Shown here: in pieces, positions 48,452-58,410 of the stretch
Layout of the letters: each line of letters begins with the position of its first letter
Position numbering within the stretch: the first letter of the stretch is position 1
NCBI RefSeq assembly: GCF_030323265.1
Contig: NZ_CP104992.1
Span: 2,207,501 to 2,271,500 of the forward strand
DNA: 64,000 nt
Reading direction: 5' to 3'
Source of the DNA: Terrirhizobium terrae
GTDB lineage: Bacteria > Pseudomonadota > Alphaproteobacteria > Rhizobiales > Rhizobiaceae
Made by a program: the position numbers and the translations under genes
The notes under the pieces: generated by a model
What the model was told of the DNA's origin: nothing
What the model saw: only the letters and a program-made list of their open reading frames with translations
Database searches by the model: none

Positions 48452-49864
48452 ATGATGGAAACGCCGTTGTCAGAACCCGCCGTCACCCAGGCTCTGGCGG
48501 GCGGCAAGCTCGTTCAGCTTGCCAGCCTTGCCGCTCGCTATACCGATCCGTCCGTATCGATCGCCCATGGCGGCAACGTGCGCACCATTGCCGCCGGCCA
48601 CTATACGGTCGCCGGCCTCTCCAAGCACGTGCGCCTCGGTGAGTTCGTCGGGCACCGCACGGCCAAGGGCCTGCATCTGGGTGAAGTGACCCGGGTAGAG
48701 CCCGATCTCGTCTATGTCTGCCCGATCGAGCCGGGCGATCCGATCGGCATCGGTGATACCGTCATCCGCCAGGGCGCATTCCGCGTTGCCCCGGATGACA
48801 GCTGGTGCGGTCGCACGATCAGCTCACTCTGCGAGCCGATCGACGGCAAGGGCGCGCTCATTCACGGCATCGACGCCCGCTCGATCAATACGACCGCGCC
48901 GCCATCGATGAGCCGCAGCCGCGTCGAGACCGGTTTCCGCACCGGCGTGCGCGCCGTCGACATCTTCTCGCCGCTCTGCCTCGGCCAGCGTCTCGGCGTC
49001 TTCGCCGGTTCGGGCGTCGGCAAGTCGACGCTGCTCTCCATGCTGGCGCGCGCTGACGCCTTCGACAAGGTCGTCATCTCGCTGGTTGGCGAACGTGGCC
49101 GCGAAGTGCGTGAGTTCATCGAGGATACGCTCGGCGACAACATGAAAAAGTCGATCGTCGTCGTTGCCACCAGCGATGAAAGCCCGATGCTGCGCAAGAT
49201 GGCGCCGCTGGTCGGCGTGACGATTGCCGAGCACTTCCGCAACAAGGGCGAGAACGTCCTGTTCATCATCGACAGCGTGACCCGCTTCGCCCATGCCATC
49301 CGCGAGGTGGCCGTGGCGTCCGGTGAGCCGCCGATCGCCCGCGGTTATCCCGCTTCCGTCTTCACCGAATTGCCGCGGCTTCTTGAACGCGCTGGCCCCG
49401 GCATGGAAGGCGAGGGGACGATCACCGCGATCATCTCGATCCTTGTCGATGGCGACAACCACAACGACCCGATCGCCGACAGCACCCGCGGCATTCTCGA
49501 CGGGCACCTCGTGCTCGATCGTTCGCTGGCCGAGGAAGGTCGCTATCCGCCGATCAACCCGCTGGCGTCGATTTCCCGTCTCGCCCGCAAGGCCTGGACG
49601 GACGACCAGGAAAAGCTGGTCTCGCGCCTGAAGTCGCTGATCCACAAATACGAAGAGACCCGCGACCTGCGTCTGATCGGTGGCTATCGCGCCGGCAGCG
49701 ATCCGGATCTCGACATGGCGATCAAGCAGGTGCCGGTCATTTACGAAGTTTTGAAGCAGACGCCCGGCGACAAGCCCGCGGCCGATGCCTACGCGGATCT
49801 CGCGAACTCTCTGCGCGCGGCGGCAGGCCAGCCCGCAGCACAGTCTGCCATAGCAAGAAGGTGA
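48452..49864 (+). CDS. fliI: Flagellum-specific export ATPase FliI
   Basis: 470 aa. Walker A 'AGSGVGKST' and the F1-beta-like 'VISLVGERGREVREFIED' and 'PPSMSRSRVETGFRTGVRA' segments are FliI hallmarks. It powers unloading of export substrates with FliH. Three possible starts (TTG 48449, ATG 48452, ATG 48455) are adjacent. The RBS is poor, and translation may be coupled to flgF. Confidence 0.95.
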   Translation: MMETPLSEPAVTQALAGGKLVQLASLAARYTDPSVSIAHGGNVRTIAAGHYTVAGLSKHVRLGEFVGHRTAKGLHLGEVTRVEPDLVYVCPIEPGDPIGIGDTVIRQGAFRVAPDDSWCGRTISSLCEPIDGKGALIHGIDARSINTTAPPSMSRSRVETGFRTGVRAVDIFSPLCLGQRLGVFAGSGVGKSTLLSMLARADAFDKVVISLVGERGREVREFIEDTLGDNMKKSIVVVATSDESPMLRKMAPLVGVTIAEHFRNKGENVLFIIDSVTRFAHAIREVAVASGEPPIARGYPASVFTELPRLLERAGPGMEGEGTITAIISILVDGDNHNDPIADSTRGILDGHLVLDRSLAEEGRYPPINPLASISRLARKAWTDDQEKLVSRLKSLIHKYEETRDLRLIGGYRAGSDPDLDMAIKQVPVIYEVLKQTPGDKPAADAYADLANSLRAAAGQPAAQSAIARR

Positions 49865-49871
49865 CACGGCC

Positions 49872-50426
49872 ATGAGCATTTCACGGCAAGGAAAAGCGAC
49901 GGCGCGACGTCAGGAGCCTTCGCGCTTTGGCGACAAACTCCTGGTGGGAGCGGGGATCATGCTCGCCGCAGCATCGGCCTTCTTTCCCTGGTACGTCTTC
50001 CTCAACGAAGACAAGTTCGGACTGCGCATCGATCCCTTCGAGAACACGCGCGATCTGCCGCCTTCGCCACCGCGCGAGGTCTTCAGCGTTTCGCCGCTTG
50101 CGATGATCGACCGGACCAAGGATCAGTCGCTTCCGATCGATCCTCTCGACCAGCTGACGACGGCGACCGTCTCTTCGCTGGGACGCGAGGAGCCCGGTGT
50201 GGCGCTCGAACAGCAACCGATGCCTGGCACAGGCAAGTTTCGACTTCTGCATGTGGCCAACGGCCGGGCACTGATAGAGGACGGCTCGGGCATGTACATG
50301 GTCAGGATAGGCTCCATCCTGCCGGACAACAGCAAGGTCGCCACTTTGGAGCAACGCGACGGCCATTGGGTGATCATCACGTCTAGCGGAGAGATCTATC
50401 AGGACCAGGCATCGGCAAACCCGTAA
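49872..50426 (+). CDS. Conserved membrane-anchored protein of the rhizobial flagellar cluster
   Basis: 184 aa. It has a basic N-terminus, one membrane helix at about residues 28-45 ('AGIMLAAASAFFPWYVFL') and a periplasmic C-terminal region. The position between fliI and flgB is conserved in rhizobia, but I know of no assigned function. It starts seven bases after fliI. Similarity of 'GSGMYMVRIGSILPDNSKV' to FlgA- or PilP-like carbohydrate/secretin-anchor folds is only a faint impression. Confidence 0.75.
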   Translation: MSISRQGKATARRQEPSRFGDKLLVGAGIMLAAASAFFPWYVFLNEDKFGLRIDPFENTRDLPPSPPREVFSVSPLAMIDRTKDQSLPIDPLDQLTTATVSSLGREEPGVALEQQPMPGTGKFRLLHVANGRALIEDGSGMYMVRIGSILPDNSKVATLEQRDGHWVIITSSGEIYQDQASANP

Positions 50427-50479
50427 GTCCGACGCAAGCTTACTAACATAGGTTCCTCTCAGATGATGGAGTAAAGCCT

Positions 50480-50866
50480 ATGCAACCGATTCAGCTGTTC
50501 AATCTTGCGTCCCGTCAGGCCGAATGGCTGTCGGTTCGGCAGGAAGTCGTTGCCGGCAATATCGCCAATTCCACGACCCCGAATTTCAAGTCCAAGGACG
50601 TGACGCCATTCGAGGCGGTTCTCGACAGAACCCATGTCCCGATGGCGCGCACCAACCCGGCTCATTTCGCTTCCAACGACTTGAGCGAAGACATCGACCT
50701 CAAGGATTCCGAGCTCAACAACGAAATCGGCATCCAGGAGTCGGGAAATACCGTGTCCCTGTCTCAGGAACTGAGCAAGACCGGTGAAATCAAACGCCAG
50801 TACGAGCTCAGCACGGGACTGGTGAAGTCGTTCCACAGCATGATGTTGTTGACCGTTAAGAGGTAA
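50480..50866 (+). CDS. flgB: Flagellar basal-body rod protein FlgB
   Basis: 128 aa proximal rod subunit with the motif 'VVAGNIANSTTPNFKSKDV' near residue 26 and a C-terminal helix rich in hydrophobics ('LVKSFHSMMLLTVKR'). The length is normal. Only three bases separate it from flgC. Confidence 0.93.
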   Translation: MQPIQLFNLASRQAEWLSVRQEVVAGNIANSTTPNFKSKDVTPFEAVLDRTHVPMARTNPAHFASNDLSEDIDLKDSELNNEIGIQESGNTVSLSQELSKTGEIKRQYELSTGLVKSFHSMMLLTVKR

Positions 50867-50869
50867 AGC

Positions 50870-51289
50870 ATGGATCCGCTTTCAGCTGCTTCCAAGATAG
50901 CAGGCTCGGGCCTCGAGGCGCAGGCGACACGCCTCCGTATCGTTTCCGAAAATATCGCCAACGCTCGCTCCACCGGCGACACGCCGGGTGCCGATCCCTA
51001 TCGGCGCAAGCTGATCACCTTCGGCGAGGAACTCGACAAGGCCTCCGGCGTCGATCTCGTCGGCGTCAAGAAGATCGGCGTCGATCAGGGCAAGTTCGTC
51101 GAGGAATACGATCCCGATCATCCGGCGGCCGACGAACGCGGCATGGTCAAGATGCCGAACGTCAACATGCTGATCGAAATGGCCGACATGCGCGAAGCCA
51201 ATCGCTCCTATGACGCCAACCTGCAGACGATCAAGCAGACCCGCGAACTCGTCGCAGCCACCATCGATCTCCTGAAGAGTAGCGGCTAA
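50870..51289 (+). CDS. flgC: Flagellar basal-body rod protein FlgC
   Basis: 139 aa rod subunit with '[25 protein letters not shown]' near the N-terminus and '[24 protein letters not shown]' near the C-terminus, both typical of FlgC. The stop TAA shares its last base with the fliE start. Confidence 0.94.
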   Translation: MDPLSAASKIAGSGLEAQATRLRIVSENIANARSTGDTPGADPYRRKLITFGEELDKASGVDLVGVKKIGVDQGKFVEEYDPDHPAADERGMVKMPNVNMLIEMADMREANRSYDANLQTIKQTRELVAATIDLLKSSG

Positions 51290-51636
51290 TGATTGACAAG
51301 ATCCAGAACGTAAGCTCGCTGTCCTTCACCAAGGGCCTCGAGGGTCTCTCCTCGACCGGTTCGACCATGGAAACACAGGCGCTCGGCAGCACTGCGCTGA
51401 CGCCCGGTCAGAACACCGGCATGAACTTTGCCGAAGTGCTCGGCAATATGGCAAGCGGCGCGGTCGACAGCATCAAGGGTGCTGAAACCATGTCGTTCAA
51501 GGCCATCCAGGGCAAGGCGAACACCCGTGAAGTCGTAGACGCGGTTCTTGAGGCGCAGCAGTCGCTGCAGACCGCATTGGCGGTCCGCGACAAGATCGTC
51601 AGTGCCTATCTCGATATTACGAAGATGCAGATTTAG
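51289..51636 (+). CDS. fliE: Flagellar hook-basal body protein FliE
   Basis: 115 aa. The C-terminal part ('[51 protein letters not shown]', outlined) is the conserved FliE helix pair joining the MS ring and rod. The start overlaps flgC by one base. Confidence 0.92.
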   Translation: MIDKIQNVSSLSFTKGLEGLSSTGSTMETQALGSTALTPGQNTGMNFAEVLGNMASGAVDSIKGAETMSFKAIQGKANTREVVDAVLEAQQSLQTALAVRDKIVSAYLDITKMQI

Positions 51637-51652
51637 ATTTGAGGACGAAGAC

Positions 51653-52441
51653 ATGAGAGCGCTTGCCGTCGCTGCGACGGGCATGGATGCCCAGCAGACC
51701 AATCTGGAAGTCATCGCCAATAACATCGCAAACATCAACACGACGGGCTACAAGCGCGCGCGTGCTGAATTCACTGACCTTCTCTATCAGAGCGAACGCG
51801 CCCAGGGCGTGCCGAACCGCGCCAACCAGGCGATCGTTCCAGAAGGTGCCAATATCGGTCTCGGCGTCCAGACGTCTGCCGTCCGCAACATCCACACCCA
51901 GGGCGAACTGACCCAGACGGAAAACCCGCTCGACGTGGCGCTTGTCGGTCGTGGCTGGTTCCAGATCGCGGCTCCGGACGGTACGACGCTCTACAGCCGC
52001 GCCGGCGCCTTCAACCAGAACGCCGATGGCCAGCTGGTGACGATCGACGGCTATGCCGTCATTCCGAACATCGTCATTCCGGCCGATGCCAGCGAAACCC
52101 AGATCAGCCGCACCGGTCAGGTCATGGTGCGCATCGGCAACGAGACCGAGTTTCAGGAAGTCGGCCAGTTGCAGATCGCCAATTTCGTCAACGAGGCCGG
52201 CCTCCAGCCGCTCGGCGACAACCTCTTCGGCCAGACGCTGGCTTCGGGAGAAGCTATCGTCGCAGTGCCGGAAGATCCGGGCTTCGGCTATCTGAAGCAG
52301 GGGTACCTGGAAACCTCGAACGTCGACTCGGTCAAGGAGATCACCAATCTGATCTCGGCCCAGCGCGCCTACGAGATGAATTCCAAGGTCATCACCACTG
52401 CAGATGAAATGGCATCGATCGTCAGCAAGAACCTGAAGTAA
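51653..52441 (+). CDS. flgG: Flagellar distal rod protein FlgG
   Basis: 262 aa. It begins '[40 protein letters not shown]' (outlined) and ends with '[21 protein letters not shown]', matching FlgG. ATG 51653 follows GAGGACG. Longer upstream readings overlap fliE without support. Confidence 0.95.
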   Translation: MRALAVAATGMDAQQTNLEVIANNIANINTTGYKRARAEFTDLLYQSERAQGVPNRANQAIVPEGANIGLGVQTSAVRNIHTQGELTQTENPLDVALVGRGWFQIAAPDGTTLYSRAGAFNQNADGQLVTIDGYAVIPNIVIPADASETQISRTGQVMVRIGNETEFQEVGQLQIANFVNEAGLQPLGDNLFGQTLASGEAIVAVPEDPGFGYLKQGYLETSNVDSVKEITNLISAQRAYEMNSKVITTADEMASIVSKNLK

Positions 52442-52459
52442 AAAACAGGAGAGGCAGAC

Positions 52460-52942
52460 ATGAAGTTTCGCCGGAAAAACGCATTGCATGCCGCGGCGGC
52501 CGCGTGGTCGCTCGCCTTCGGTCTTTCGTTCTCGGTCTCGCCGGTTTCGGCAGAGATGGGAACGGCGGTCGTTCCGTTGCAGATCATCTATCCCGGCGAA
52601 GTGATTTCGGCCGGCAGGGTGGAGGAGGTCGATGTGACCAATCCCAACCTGTCGGGCGGTTATGCGCAGAAGGTGTCCGAGGTTACCGGCATGGTCAGCA
52701 AGCGCACGCTTCTGCCCGGCCGCACGATCACGCTCGCCGGTTTGCGCGAACCCTATCTGGTGACCCGCGGAACGCCGATCCGGCTGACCTTCACCATGGG
52801 GGCAATGACCATTTCGGCTGGCGGAACGCCGCTTGAGGACGCAGCAGTCGGAGACGTCATCCGCGTCCGCAACACCGATTCCGGTATGATCTTGAACGGA
52901 ACCGTGATGGCTGATGGAACGATACAGGTGATGGCGAAATGA
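52460..52942 (+). CDS. flgA: P-ring chaperone FlgA
   Basis: 160 aa with a signal peptide (about residues 1-31, ending VSA-E) and an SAF/antifreeze-like domain ('RTLLPGRTITLAGLREPYLVTRG'). It assists FlgI P-ring assembly in the periplasm. AGGAGAGG lies upstream. It overlaps flgI by four bases. Confidence 0.9.
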   Translation: MKFRRKNALHAAAAAWSLAFGLSFSVSPVSAEMGTAVVPLQIIYPGEVISAGRVEEVDVTNPNLSGGYAQKVSEVTGMVSKRTLLPGRTITLAGLREPYLVTRGTPIRLTFTMGAMTISAGGTPLEDAAVGDVIRVRNTDSGMILNGTVMADGTIQVMAK

Positions 52943-54057
52943 AGCTTTCCGTTCTTCTTGCAGCCCTGGCTCTCGTCGTCTCGACGGTTGTAGCCGGAGT
53001 TGCTGCAGCTGCAGACGTCGCTCGCATCAAGGATATCGCCTCGCTCCAGTCGGGACGAGACAACCAGTTGATCGGTTACGGTCTCGTCGTAGGCCTGCAG
53101 GGTACCGGCGACAGCCTGCGCTCCTCGCCCTTTACCGACCAGTCGATGCGCGCCATGCTGCAGAATCTCGGCATCTCGACGCAGGGCAGTCAGTCGAATG
53201 CCAAGAACGTTGCGGCGGTCATGGTCACGGCTAACCTGCCGCCATTCGCAAGCCCCGGCAGCCGCATGGACGTGAACGTCTCGTCCATGGGTGACGCTAC
53301 GTCGCTGCGCGGTGGCACGCTCGTCATGACCTCGCTCACTGGCGCGGACGGACAGATCTATGCCGTGGCGCAGGGCTCTCTGATCGTTTCGGGCTTTACC
53401 GCCCAGGGGCAGGCTGCAACCTTGACCGAAGGCGTTACCACCGCCGGCCGCGTGCCGAATGGCGCCATCATCGAGCGTGAGTTGCCGTCGAAATTCAGGG
53501 ACGGCGTCAATCTCGTGCTGCAGCTTCGCAACCCGGATTTCTCAACAGCGGTGCGGATTGCCGATACGGTCAATGCCCATGCCAGCCGTCGCTACGGCGG
53601 CCCTATTGCCGACGCGCGTGACAGCCAGGAAGTAGTGATCCAGAAGCCGAAGTCGGCTGACCTGACGCGCCTGATGGCGGAGATCGAGAATCTCGCGGTC
53701 GAAACCGATACGCCGGCCAAGGTCGTCGTCAACGAACGCACCGGCACGATCGTCATCGGCGCCGACGTCAAGGTGTCGCGCGTCGCGGTCAGCTACGGCA
53801 CGCTTACCGTTCAGGTCTCCGAAACGCCCCAGGTCATTCAGCCGGAACCCTTCTCGCGCGGCGAGACGGCCGTCCAGCCGATGACCGACATCATGGCGAT
53901 GAAGGACGGCGGCCAGGTCGCGATCCTCAACGGTCCGGACCTGCGTACCCTCGTGGCCGGTCTCAACAGCATCGGCGTCAAGCCGGACGGCATCATCGCG
54001 ATCCTGCAGGGCATCAAGTCCGCCGGCGCCCTTCAAGCGGAGCTCGTGCTGCAATGA
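52939..54057 (+). CDS. flgI: Flagellar P-ring protein FlgI
   Basis: 372 aa with a signal peptide (1-23) and the family signatures 'LIGYGLVVGLQGTGDSLRSSPFT' and 'VSSMGDATSLRGGTLVMTSLTGADG' (outlined). It is a periplasmic bushing of the rod. The length matches the family. The stop overlaps the motE start (ATGA). Confidence 0.95.
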   Translation: MKLSVLLAALALVVSTVVAGVAAAADVARIKDIASLQSGRDNQLIGYGLVVGLQGTGDSLRSSPFTDQSMRAMLQNLGISTQGSQSNAKNVAAVMVTANLPPFASPGSRMDVNVSSMGDATSLRGGTLVMTSLTGADGQIYAVAQGSLIVSGFTAQGQAATLTEGVTTAGRVPNGAIIERELPSKFRDGVNLVLQLRNPDFSTAVRIADTVNAHASRRYGGPIADARDSQEVVIQKPKSADLTRLMAEIENLAVETDTPAKVVVNERTGTIVIGADVKVSRVAVSYGTLTVQVSETPQVIQPEPFSRGETAVQPMTDIMAMKDGGQVAILNGPDLRTLVAGLNSIGVKPDGIIAILQGIKSAGALQAELVLQ

Positions 54058-54611
54058 ATGACGCATTCTTCACCATCAGCATTTCCCGCAAGCTGGCTAA
54101 GCGCCTGCTGGTCGTCGGCGGTCTCGTAATGCTCGTGCCCCAGGTCAGCGCCCAGCAGCCGGCAGCCGTTTCCGAACTCTCGACCCAGGACGAGATCCAG
54201 AAGTTCTGCACGAATATCGCCGACGCCGCGCGAGATCAGCGCTACCTGATGCAGAAGCAGGAACTGGAAACGCTCCAGGCCGATATCGATGGCCGGATGA
54301 AAACGCTCGAGGATCGTACGGCCGAGTACCAGGACTGGCTGAAGCGCCGCAACGACTTCCTGCAGCGCGCCCAGGCGGGCCTCGTCGACATTTTCAAGAC
54401 CATGAAGCCAGATGCCGCCGCACCTCAGCTTGAGGAAATGCGCATGGAAATCGCTGCCGCGATCATCATGCAGCTCCCGGCGCGTCAGTCGGCTCTCTTC
54501 CTCAGTGAAATGGATCCCCAGAAGGCGGGAGCGATCTCGACGATCATCTCCAGCGCGTCCGATCCGAATACCTCCAAGACTTCTACTCAATCTGCGAAAG
54601 CACCATCATGA
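54054..54611 (+). CDS. motE: MotE-type periplasmic motility chaperone
   Basis: 185 aa. The N-terminal signal/anchor is followed by a coiled-coil-like helix ('YLMQKQELETLQADIDGRMKTLEDRTAEYQDWLKRRNDF', outlined) and an MgtE-N-like end. In S. meliloti the gene in this place, between flgI and flgH, encodes MotE, a chaperone for the periplasmic motility protein MotC. motC is outside this window. Confidence 0.8.
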   Translation: MNDAFFTISISRKLAKRLLVVGGLVMLVPQVSAQQPAAVSELSTQDEIQKFCTNIADAARDQRYLMQKQELETLQADIDGRMKTLEDRTAEYQDWLKRRNDFLQRAQAGLVDIFKTMKPDAAAPQLEEMRMEIAAAIIMQLPARQSALFLSEMDPQKAGAISTIISSASDPNTSKTSTQSAKAPS

Positions 54612-55327
54612 CGAAACGCGCTCCTGCCCTTTTGGCTGTTCTTTTCCTGGCGGGCTGCCAAAGCCAGACGCTCAAGGAAATCGGCAATGCGCCCGCCATG
54701 AGCCCGATCGGCAGCGGTCTGCAATATGCCCAGGCACCGCAAATGTCGTCTTATCCCAAGCAGCCGCGCCAGATGGCGAGCGGCTATTCATTGTGGAGCG
54801 ACAACCAGGGCGCGCTGTTCAAGGACGCTCGTGCGCTCAACGTCGGTGATATCCTGACGGTCGACATCAAGATCAACGACAAGGCGAATTTCGACAACGA
54901 AACCGAGCGTAGCCGCACGAATACGACCAGCCTGAAATGGGGTGCCGGCATCCAGAACTTTCTGGGCTTCAGCACGGATGCGGGCACGTCGGGTGATCTC
55001 GGCACGGATTCGAACTCGGAATCGGAAGGCAAGGGCAAGACCAAACGGTCGGAAACCCTCACTTTGCTCGTCGCCGCTGTCGTCACCGGTATCCTCGAGA
55101 ACGGCAACCTCCTGATCAGCGGTTCGCAGGAAGTCCGCGTGAATCACGAGATCCGTATCCTCAACGTCGCCGGTATCGTGCGTCCGAAGGATGTCGATTC
55201 CGAGAATATGGTCTCCTACGACAAGATCGCCGAAGCGCGTATTTCCTATGGCGGCCGTGGCCGTCTGATGGAAATGCAGCAGCCTCCGGTCGGCCAGCAG
55301 GTCGTCGATCTGTTCTCGCCGTTCTAA
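54608..55327 (+). CDS. flgH: Flagellar L-ring lipoprotein FlgH
   Basis: 239 aa. The lipobox 'LAGC' places the lipidated Cys at residue 17. 'GDILTVDIKINDKANFDNETERSR' and 'NGNLLISGSQEVRVNHEIRILNVAGIVRP' (outlined) are FlgH signatures. It forms the outer-membrane ring. It overlaps motE by four bases. Confidence 0.94.
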   Translation: MTKRAPALLAVLFLAGCQSQTLKEIGNAPAMSPIGSGLQYAQAPQMSSYPKQPRQMASGYSLWSDNQGALFKDARALNVGDILTVDIKINDKANFDNETERSRTNTTSLKWGAGIQNFLGFSTDAGTSGDLGTDSNSESEGKGKTKRSETLTLLVAAVVTGILENGNLLISGSQEVRVNHEIRILNVAGIVRPKDVDSENMVSYDKIAEARISYGGRGRLMEMQQPPVGQQVVDLFSPF

Positions 55328-55351
55328 GCGCTTAAGGGAAGGGTAGGGCAT

Positions 55352-55858
55352 ATGGCGGAAGAAGCTCAGGGCGAAGCGGGCGCGAAGAAATCCTCGCCGG
55401 TGCTGCTCATCGCGGGCGTGGCCGTCCTGACGCTTGTCGGCGCCAGCGGCGGCTGGTTCCTCGGCGGCATGATCGCACCGAAGACGCCCGAGCCTCCGGC
55501 CGCAGAACAGGCGGCAGCCGCGGGCGGACATGGCGGCGGTGGTGAGGAAGGCCTCCCGCATATCGCAACCGAAGCCAATGGCGTCGTGCTGCTCGAGCCG
55601 ATTACCACCAATCTTGCCTATCCATCCGATAACTGGGTGAGGCTAGAGGTGGCGCTGGCGTTCAACGGCGCGCCCGAGTTGCAGGTTGCCGAGAACGTCC
55701 ACCAGGACATCATGGCCTATCTGCGCACCGTCTCGTTGCAGCAGATCGAGGGACCGCGCGGATTTCAGTATCTGCGTGACGACATTCAGGAACGCGCCGC
55801 ACTCCGCTCCCAGGGCAAGGTCGCCCGTGTCATGTTTCGCACCTTCGTCATCGAATGA
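55352..55858 (+). CDS. fliL: Flagellar stator-associated protein FliL
   Basis: 168 aa with one membrane helix at about residues 14-34 and a periplasmic SPFH-like FliL domain ending 'VARVMFRTFVIE'. The linker is Ala/Gly rich with 'GGHGGGGEEG'. It sits near the stator and modulates torque or stability. Confidence 0.9.
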   Translation: MAEEAQGEAGAKKSSPVLLIAGVAVLTLVGASGGWFLGGMIAPKTPEPPAAEQAAAAGGHGGGGEEGLPHIATEANGVVLLEPITTNLAYPSDNWVRLEVALAFNGAPELQVAENVHQDIMAYLRTVSLQQIEGPRGFQYLRDDIQERAALRSQGKVARVMFRTFVIE

Positions 55859-56018
55859 CGGCCGCCTCCGCCCGATGTCGCGCCACGGCGACCGGGCTGC
55901 GCGCCGGGCTATCTCACCAACGTTCTTGTTCATGACTGCCCCTGCCGGCCGATCGGGAGTTGACGCCCGGACGGCATGAGCGCTTATCGAATGCGACCTT
56001 GGTAACTGTCGTGGCCCA

Positions 56019-56756
56019 ATGATTCGATTGCTCTCCGTATTCTTCGCCCTGCTGGTCATTCCCGGCGCGGCTCTTGCCCAGCAATCGCCGGCGGATCTTT
56101 TGAACCTGCCGGTCGATGGCTCCGCGGCAGCCTGGATCATCCGTACCTTCGGCCTGTTGACGGTTCTCTCGGTCGCACCGGGCATCCTCATCATGGTAAC
56201 GAGCTTCCCGCGCTTCGTGATCGCCTTCTCGATCCTGCGCTCGGGCATGGGCCTTGCGTCGGCACCCTCCAACATGATCCTCATCTCCATGGCGCTGTTC
56301 ATGACCTTCTACGTCATGTCGCCCACCTTCGATCGGGCCTGGAACGAGGGCGTGCAGCCGCTGCTGCAGAACCAGGTGACTGAGGCGGAAGCGGTGCAGC
56401 GGATTGCCGAACCCTTCCGCGTCTTCATGTCCGCCAATACCCGAGACAAGGATCTTGCGCTGTTCGTGGATATCGCCCGCGAGCGAGGCCAGGCTGTCGG
56501 CACGGCTGAGGCAATCGATTATCGCGTGCTCATCCCGGCCTTCATGCTGTCGGAAATCCGGCGTGGCTTCGAGATCGGCTTTCTGATCATCCTGCCCTTC
56601 CTGGTCATCGACATGATCGTTGCCGCCATCACCATGGCGATGGGCATGATGATGCTGCCGCCGACATCGATCTCGCTGCCGTTCAAGATTCTTTTCTTCG
56701 TCCTGATCGACGGCTGGAACCTGCTTGTCGGCAGCCTGATCCGCTCCTTCGGCTGA
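56019..56756 (+). CDS. fliP: Flagellar export gate protein FliP
   Basis: 245 aa. It has a cleavable signal peptide (1-20, 'VIPGAALA-QQ'), then hydrophobic helices with the conserved 'FVIAFSILRSGMGLASAPSNMILISMALFMTFYVMSP' (outlined) and 'PFLVIDMIVAAITMAMGMMMLPPTSISLPFKILFFVLIDGW' (outlined). It is the core of the type III export gate. A 160-base gap after fliL shows no gene. Confidence 0.95.
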   Translation: MIRLLSVFFALLVIPGAALAQQSPADLLNLPVDGSAAAWIIRTFGLLTVLSVAPGILIMVTSFPRFVIAFSILRSGMGLASAPSNMILISMALFMTFYVMSPTFDRAWNEGVQPLLQNQVTEAEAVQRIAEPFRVFMSANTRDKDLALFVDIARERGQAVGTAEAIDYRVLIPAFMLSEIRRGFEIGFLIILPFLVIDMIVAAITMAMGMMMLPPTSISLPFKILFFVLIDGWNLLVGSLIRSFG

Positions 56757-57104
56757 TCCGACCCTCCGTCTTAACCAAACTTTACCCGTAAAACGCTGGC
56801 CGACGCCCGCAAGCGTTCATGCGCGGCTGTGCCATTGCGCGACAGCGTTAACCATCCCCCTAACCGACTGTTCATCATGCCTGCTTACGAACTCGTAACC
56901 ATATGAAAATCCTCGGTTTTCTCGCAATTCCATATAAAGGACTTGGCAAGGTTTGGCTGCGAGTTTCAGTCTCACACGACAGGTCTGGTTGCTAAAAGAT
57001 GCGGCACCGAATGGCATGAGGCCGAACTGTCGTGACCGGTAGGTCATTCCGGCCGACCCGGTATGTCCCCCACTCAGTATCTCGTTTCAAAGGGACAAAC
57101 GATT
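56757..57104 (+). promoter_or_regulatory. flaA upstream region with CtrA-type TTAACC sites
   Basis: A 348-base gap with no gene. TTAACCAA at 56771-56778 and TTAACCAT at 56848-56855 match the alphaproteobacterial CtrA half-site. The AT-rich stretch at 56900-56945 and AAAGGGA before the flaA ATG (RBS) complete the region. The flaA start ATG at 57105 is well supported. Confidence 0.5.
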
Positions 57105-58313
57105 ATGGCGAGCATTCTCACCAACACCAACGCAATGGCCGCTCTGTCGACGCTGCGTTCCATCTCCTCCGACATGGCCACGACGCAGGACCGCATTTCG
57201 TCCGGCCTCAAGGTCGGCTCTGCTTCCGACAACGCCGCTTACTGGTCGATCGCGACCACCATGAAGTCGGACAACGAAGCCCTCGGCGCCGTACAGGACG
57301 CGATGGGTCTCGGCGCTGCCAAGATCGACACCGCTTATGCCGGTATGGAATCGGCTATCGACGTCGTCAAGGAAATCAAGAACAAGCTGGTAACGGCTCA
57401 GGAATCTTCCGCTGACAAGGCGAAGATACAGGAAGAAATCACCCAGCTCCAGGATCAGCTGAAGTCGATCACGGACGCTTCCTCCTTCTCCGGTGAAAAC
57501 TGGCTGAAGGGCCAGGTCGGTACTGCTGCCGCTGACCCGGAAGGCGAAAACAATCTTGCCAGCCCTGCTGACATCATCAAGCAGGTCGTCGGCTCCTTCA
57601 CCCGTGACGGCTCCGGCAACGTCAAGGTTCAGACTGTTGAGATCGAACTGAACGGCAGCAATGTTCTGTTCGACACCAGCGGCAACCAGATGGGCCTCCT
57701 CGACAGCCGAGCACTCCAGAGCAACGTCGGTAAGCTGGGCGATCAGTACTTTACGGCTGTGAACGAACTCGCTGAGGGTGCGGTCGAAGGCGAAAACAAC
57801 GTTTGGTCGGTCGGCACCGGAGAGGATGAAACTTTCTTTAAGCAGGTTGCTGAAGACAAGTGGGTCCAGGTAACCGACGCAGCTGGCACCAATGCTCATG
57901 CAGACGCCGGTGAGGCAATCACTTCGCAGGACGCGATCTTTGCAGATGGCACGTCCATCTCTGATTTCGACATCAGCGACATGGGCGCCCTGAAGACGGC
58001 GCTCAACATGGGTGACGAGGCGACCGACAACGACACTCTCAGCCAGCTTCTCTCGCATGTCGACGCCCAGCTCGAAGGCATGACCAGCGCAGCTGCTGCC
58101 CTCGGCGCCGTTTCCTCGCGTATCGAGATGCAGACCGAGTTCGTCTCCAAGCTGTCCGACTCGATCGACTCGGGCGTTGGCCGTCTCGTCGACGCCGACA
58201 TGAACGAAGAGTCCACCAAGCTGAAGGCTCTGCAGACGCAGCAGCAGCTCGCCATCCAGGCTCTGTCGATCGCCAACAGCGACTCGCAGAACATCCTGTC
58301 GCTCTTCCGCTAA
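57105..58313 (+). CDS. flaA: Flagellin A
   Basis: 402 aa. The conserved N-terminal D0/D1 ('MASILTNTNAMAALSTLRSI', 'DRISSGLKVGSASDNAAYWSIAT') and C-terminal D0/D1 ('ETEFVSKLSDSIDSGVGRLVDADMNEES' type, ending 'NILSLFR') flank a variable central domain. The first gene of the array is usually the principal flagellin of rhizobial complex filaments. It is exported by the flagellar apparatus. Confidence 0.95.
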   Translation: MASILTNTNAMAALSTLRSISSDMATTQDRISSGLKVGSASDNAAYWSIATTMKSDNEALGAVQDAMGLGAAKIDTAYAGMESAIDVVKEIKNKLVTAQESSADKAKIQEEITQLQDQLKSITDASSFSGENWLKGQVGTAAADPEGENNLASPADIIKQVVGSFTRDGSGNVKVQTVEIELNGSNVLFDTSGNQMGLLDSRALQSNVGKLGDQYFTAVNELAEGAVEGENNVWSVGTGEDETFFKQVAEDKWVQVTDAAGTNAHADAGEAITSQDAIFADGTSISDFDISDMGALKTALNMGDEATDNDTLSQLLSHVDAQLEGMTSAAAALGAVSSRIEMQTEFVSKLSDSIDSGVGRLVDADMNEESTKLKALQTQQQLAIQALSIANSDSQNILSLFR

Positions 58314-58377
58314 GAGCGAGGCGATCCTTCCGCCAGGCCGACATCTGCCGGCCAAGGGCTGGATCTCGAATATCGAC

Positions 58378-58410
58378 GAAAGCCGCATCCGGAAACGGGT
58401 GCGGCTTTCA
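58378..58410 (+). terminator. Rho-independent terminator after flaA
   Basis: GAAAGCCGCA and TGCGGCTTTC enclose TCCGGAAACGGG, followed by ACCTTTATTT. Each flagellin gene has its own terminator, so the three are separate transcription units. Confidence 0.85.

Noticed and set aside
57087-58388. 433-aa minus-strand frame opposite flaA
   Set aside because: Antisense of flagellin; similar shadows occur opposite flaB and flaC.
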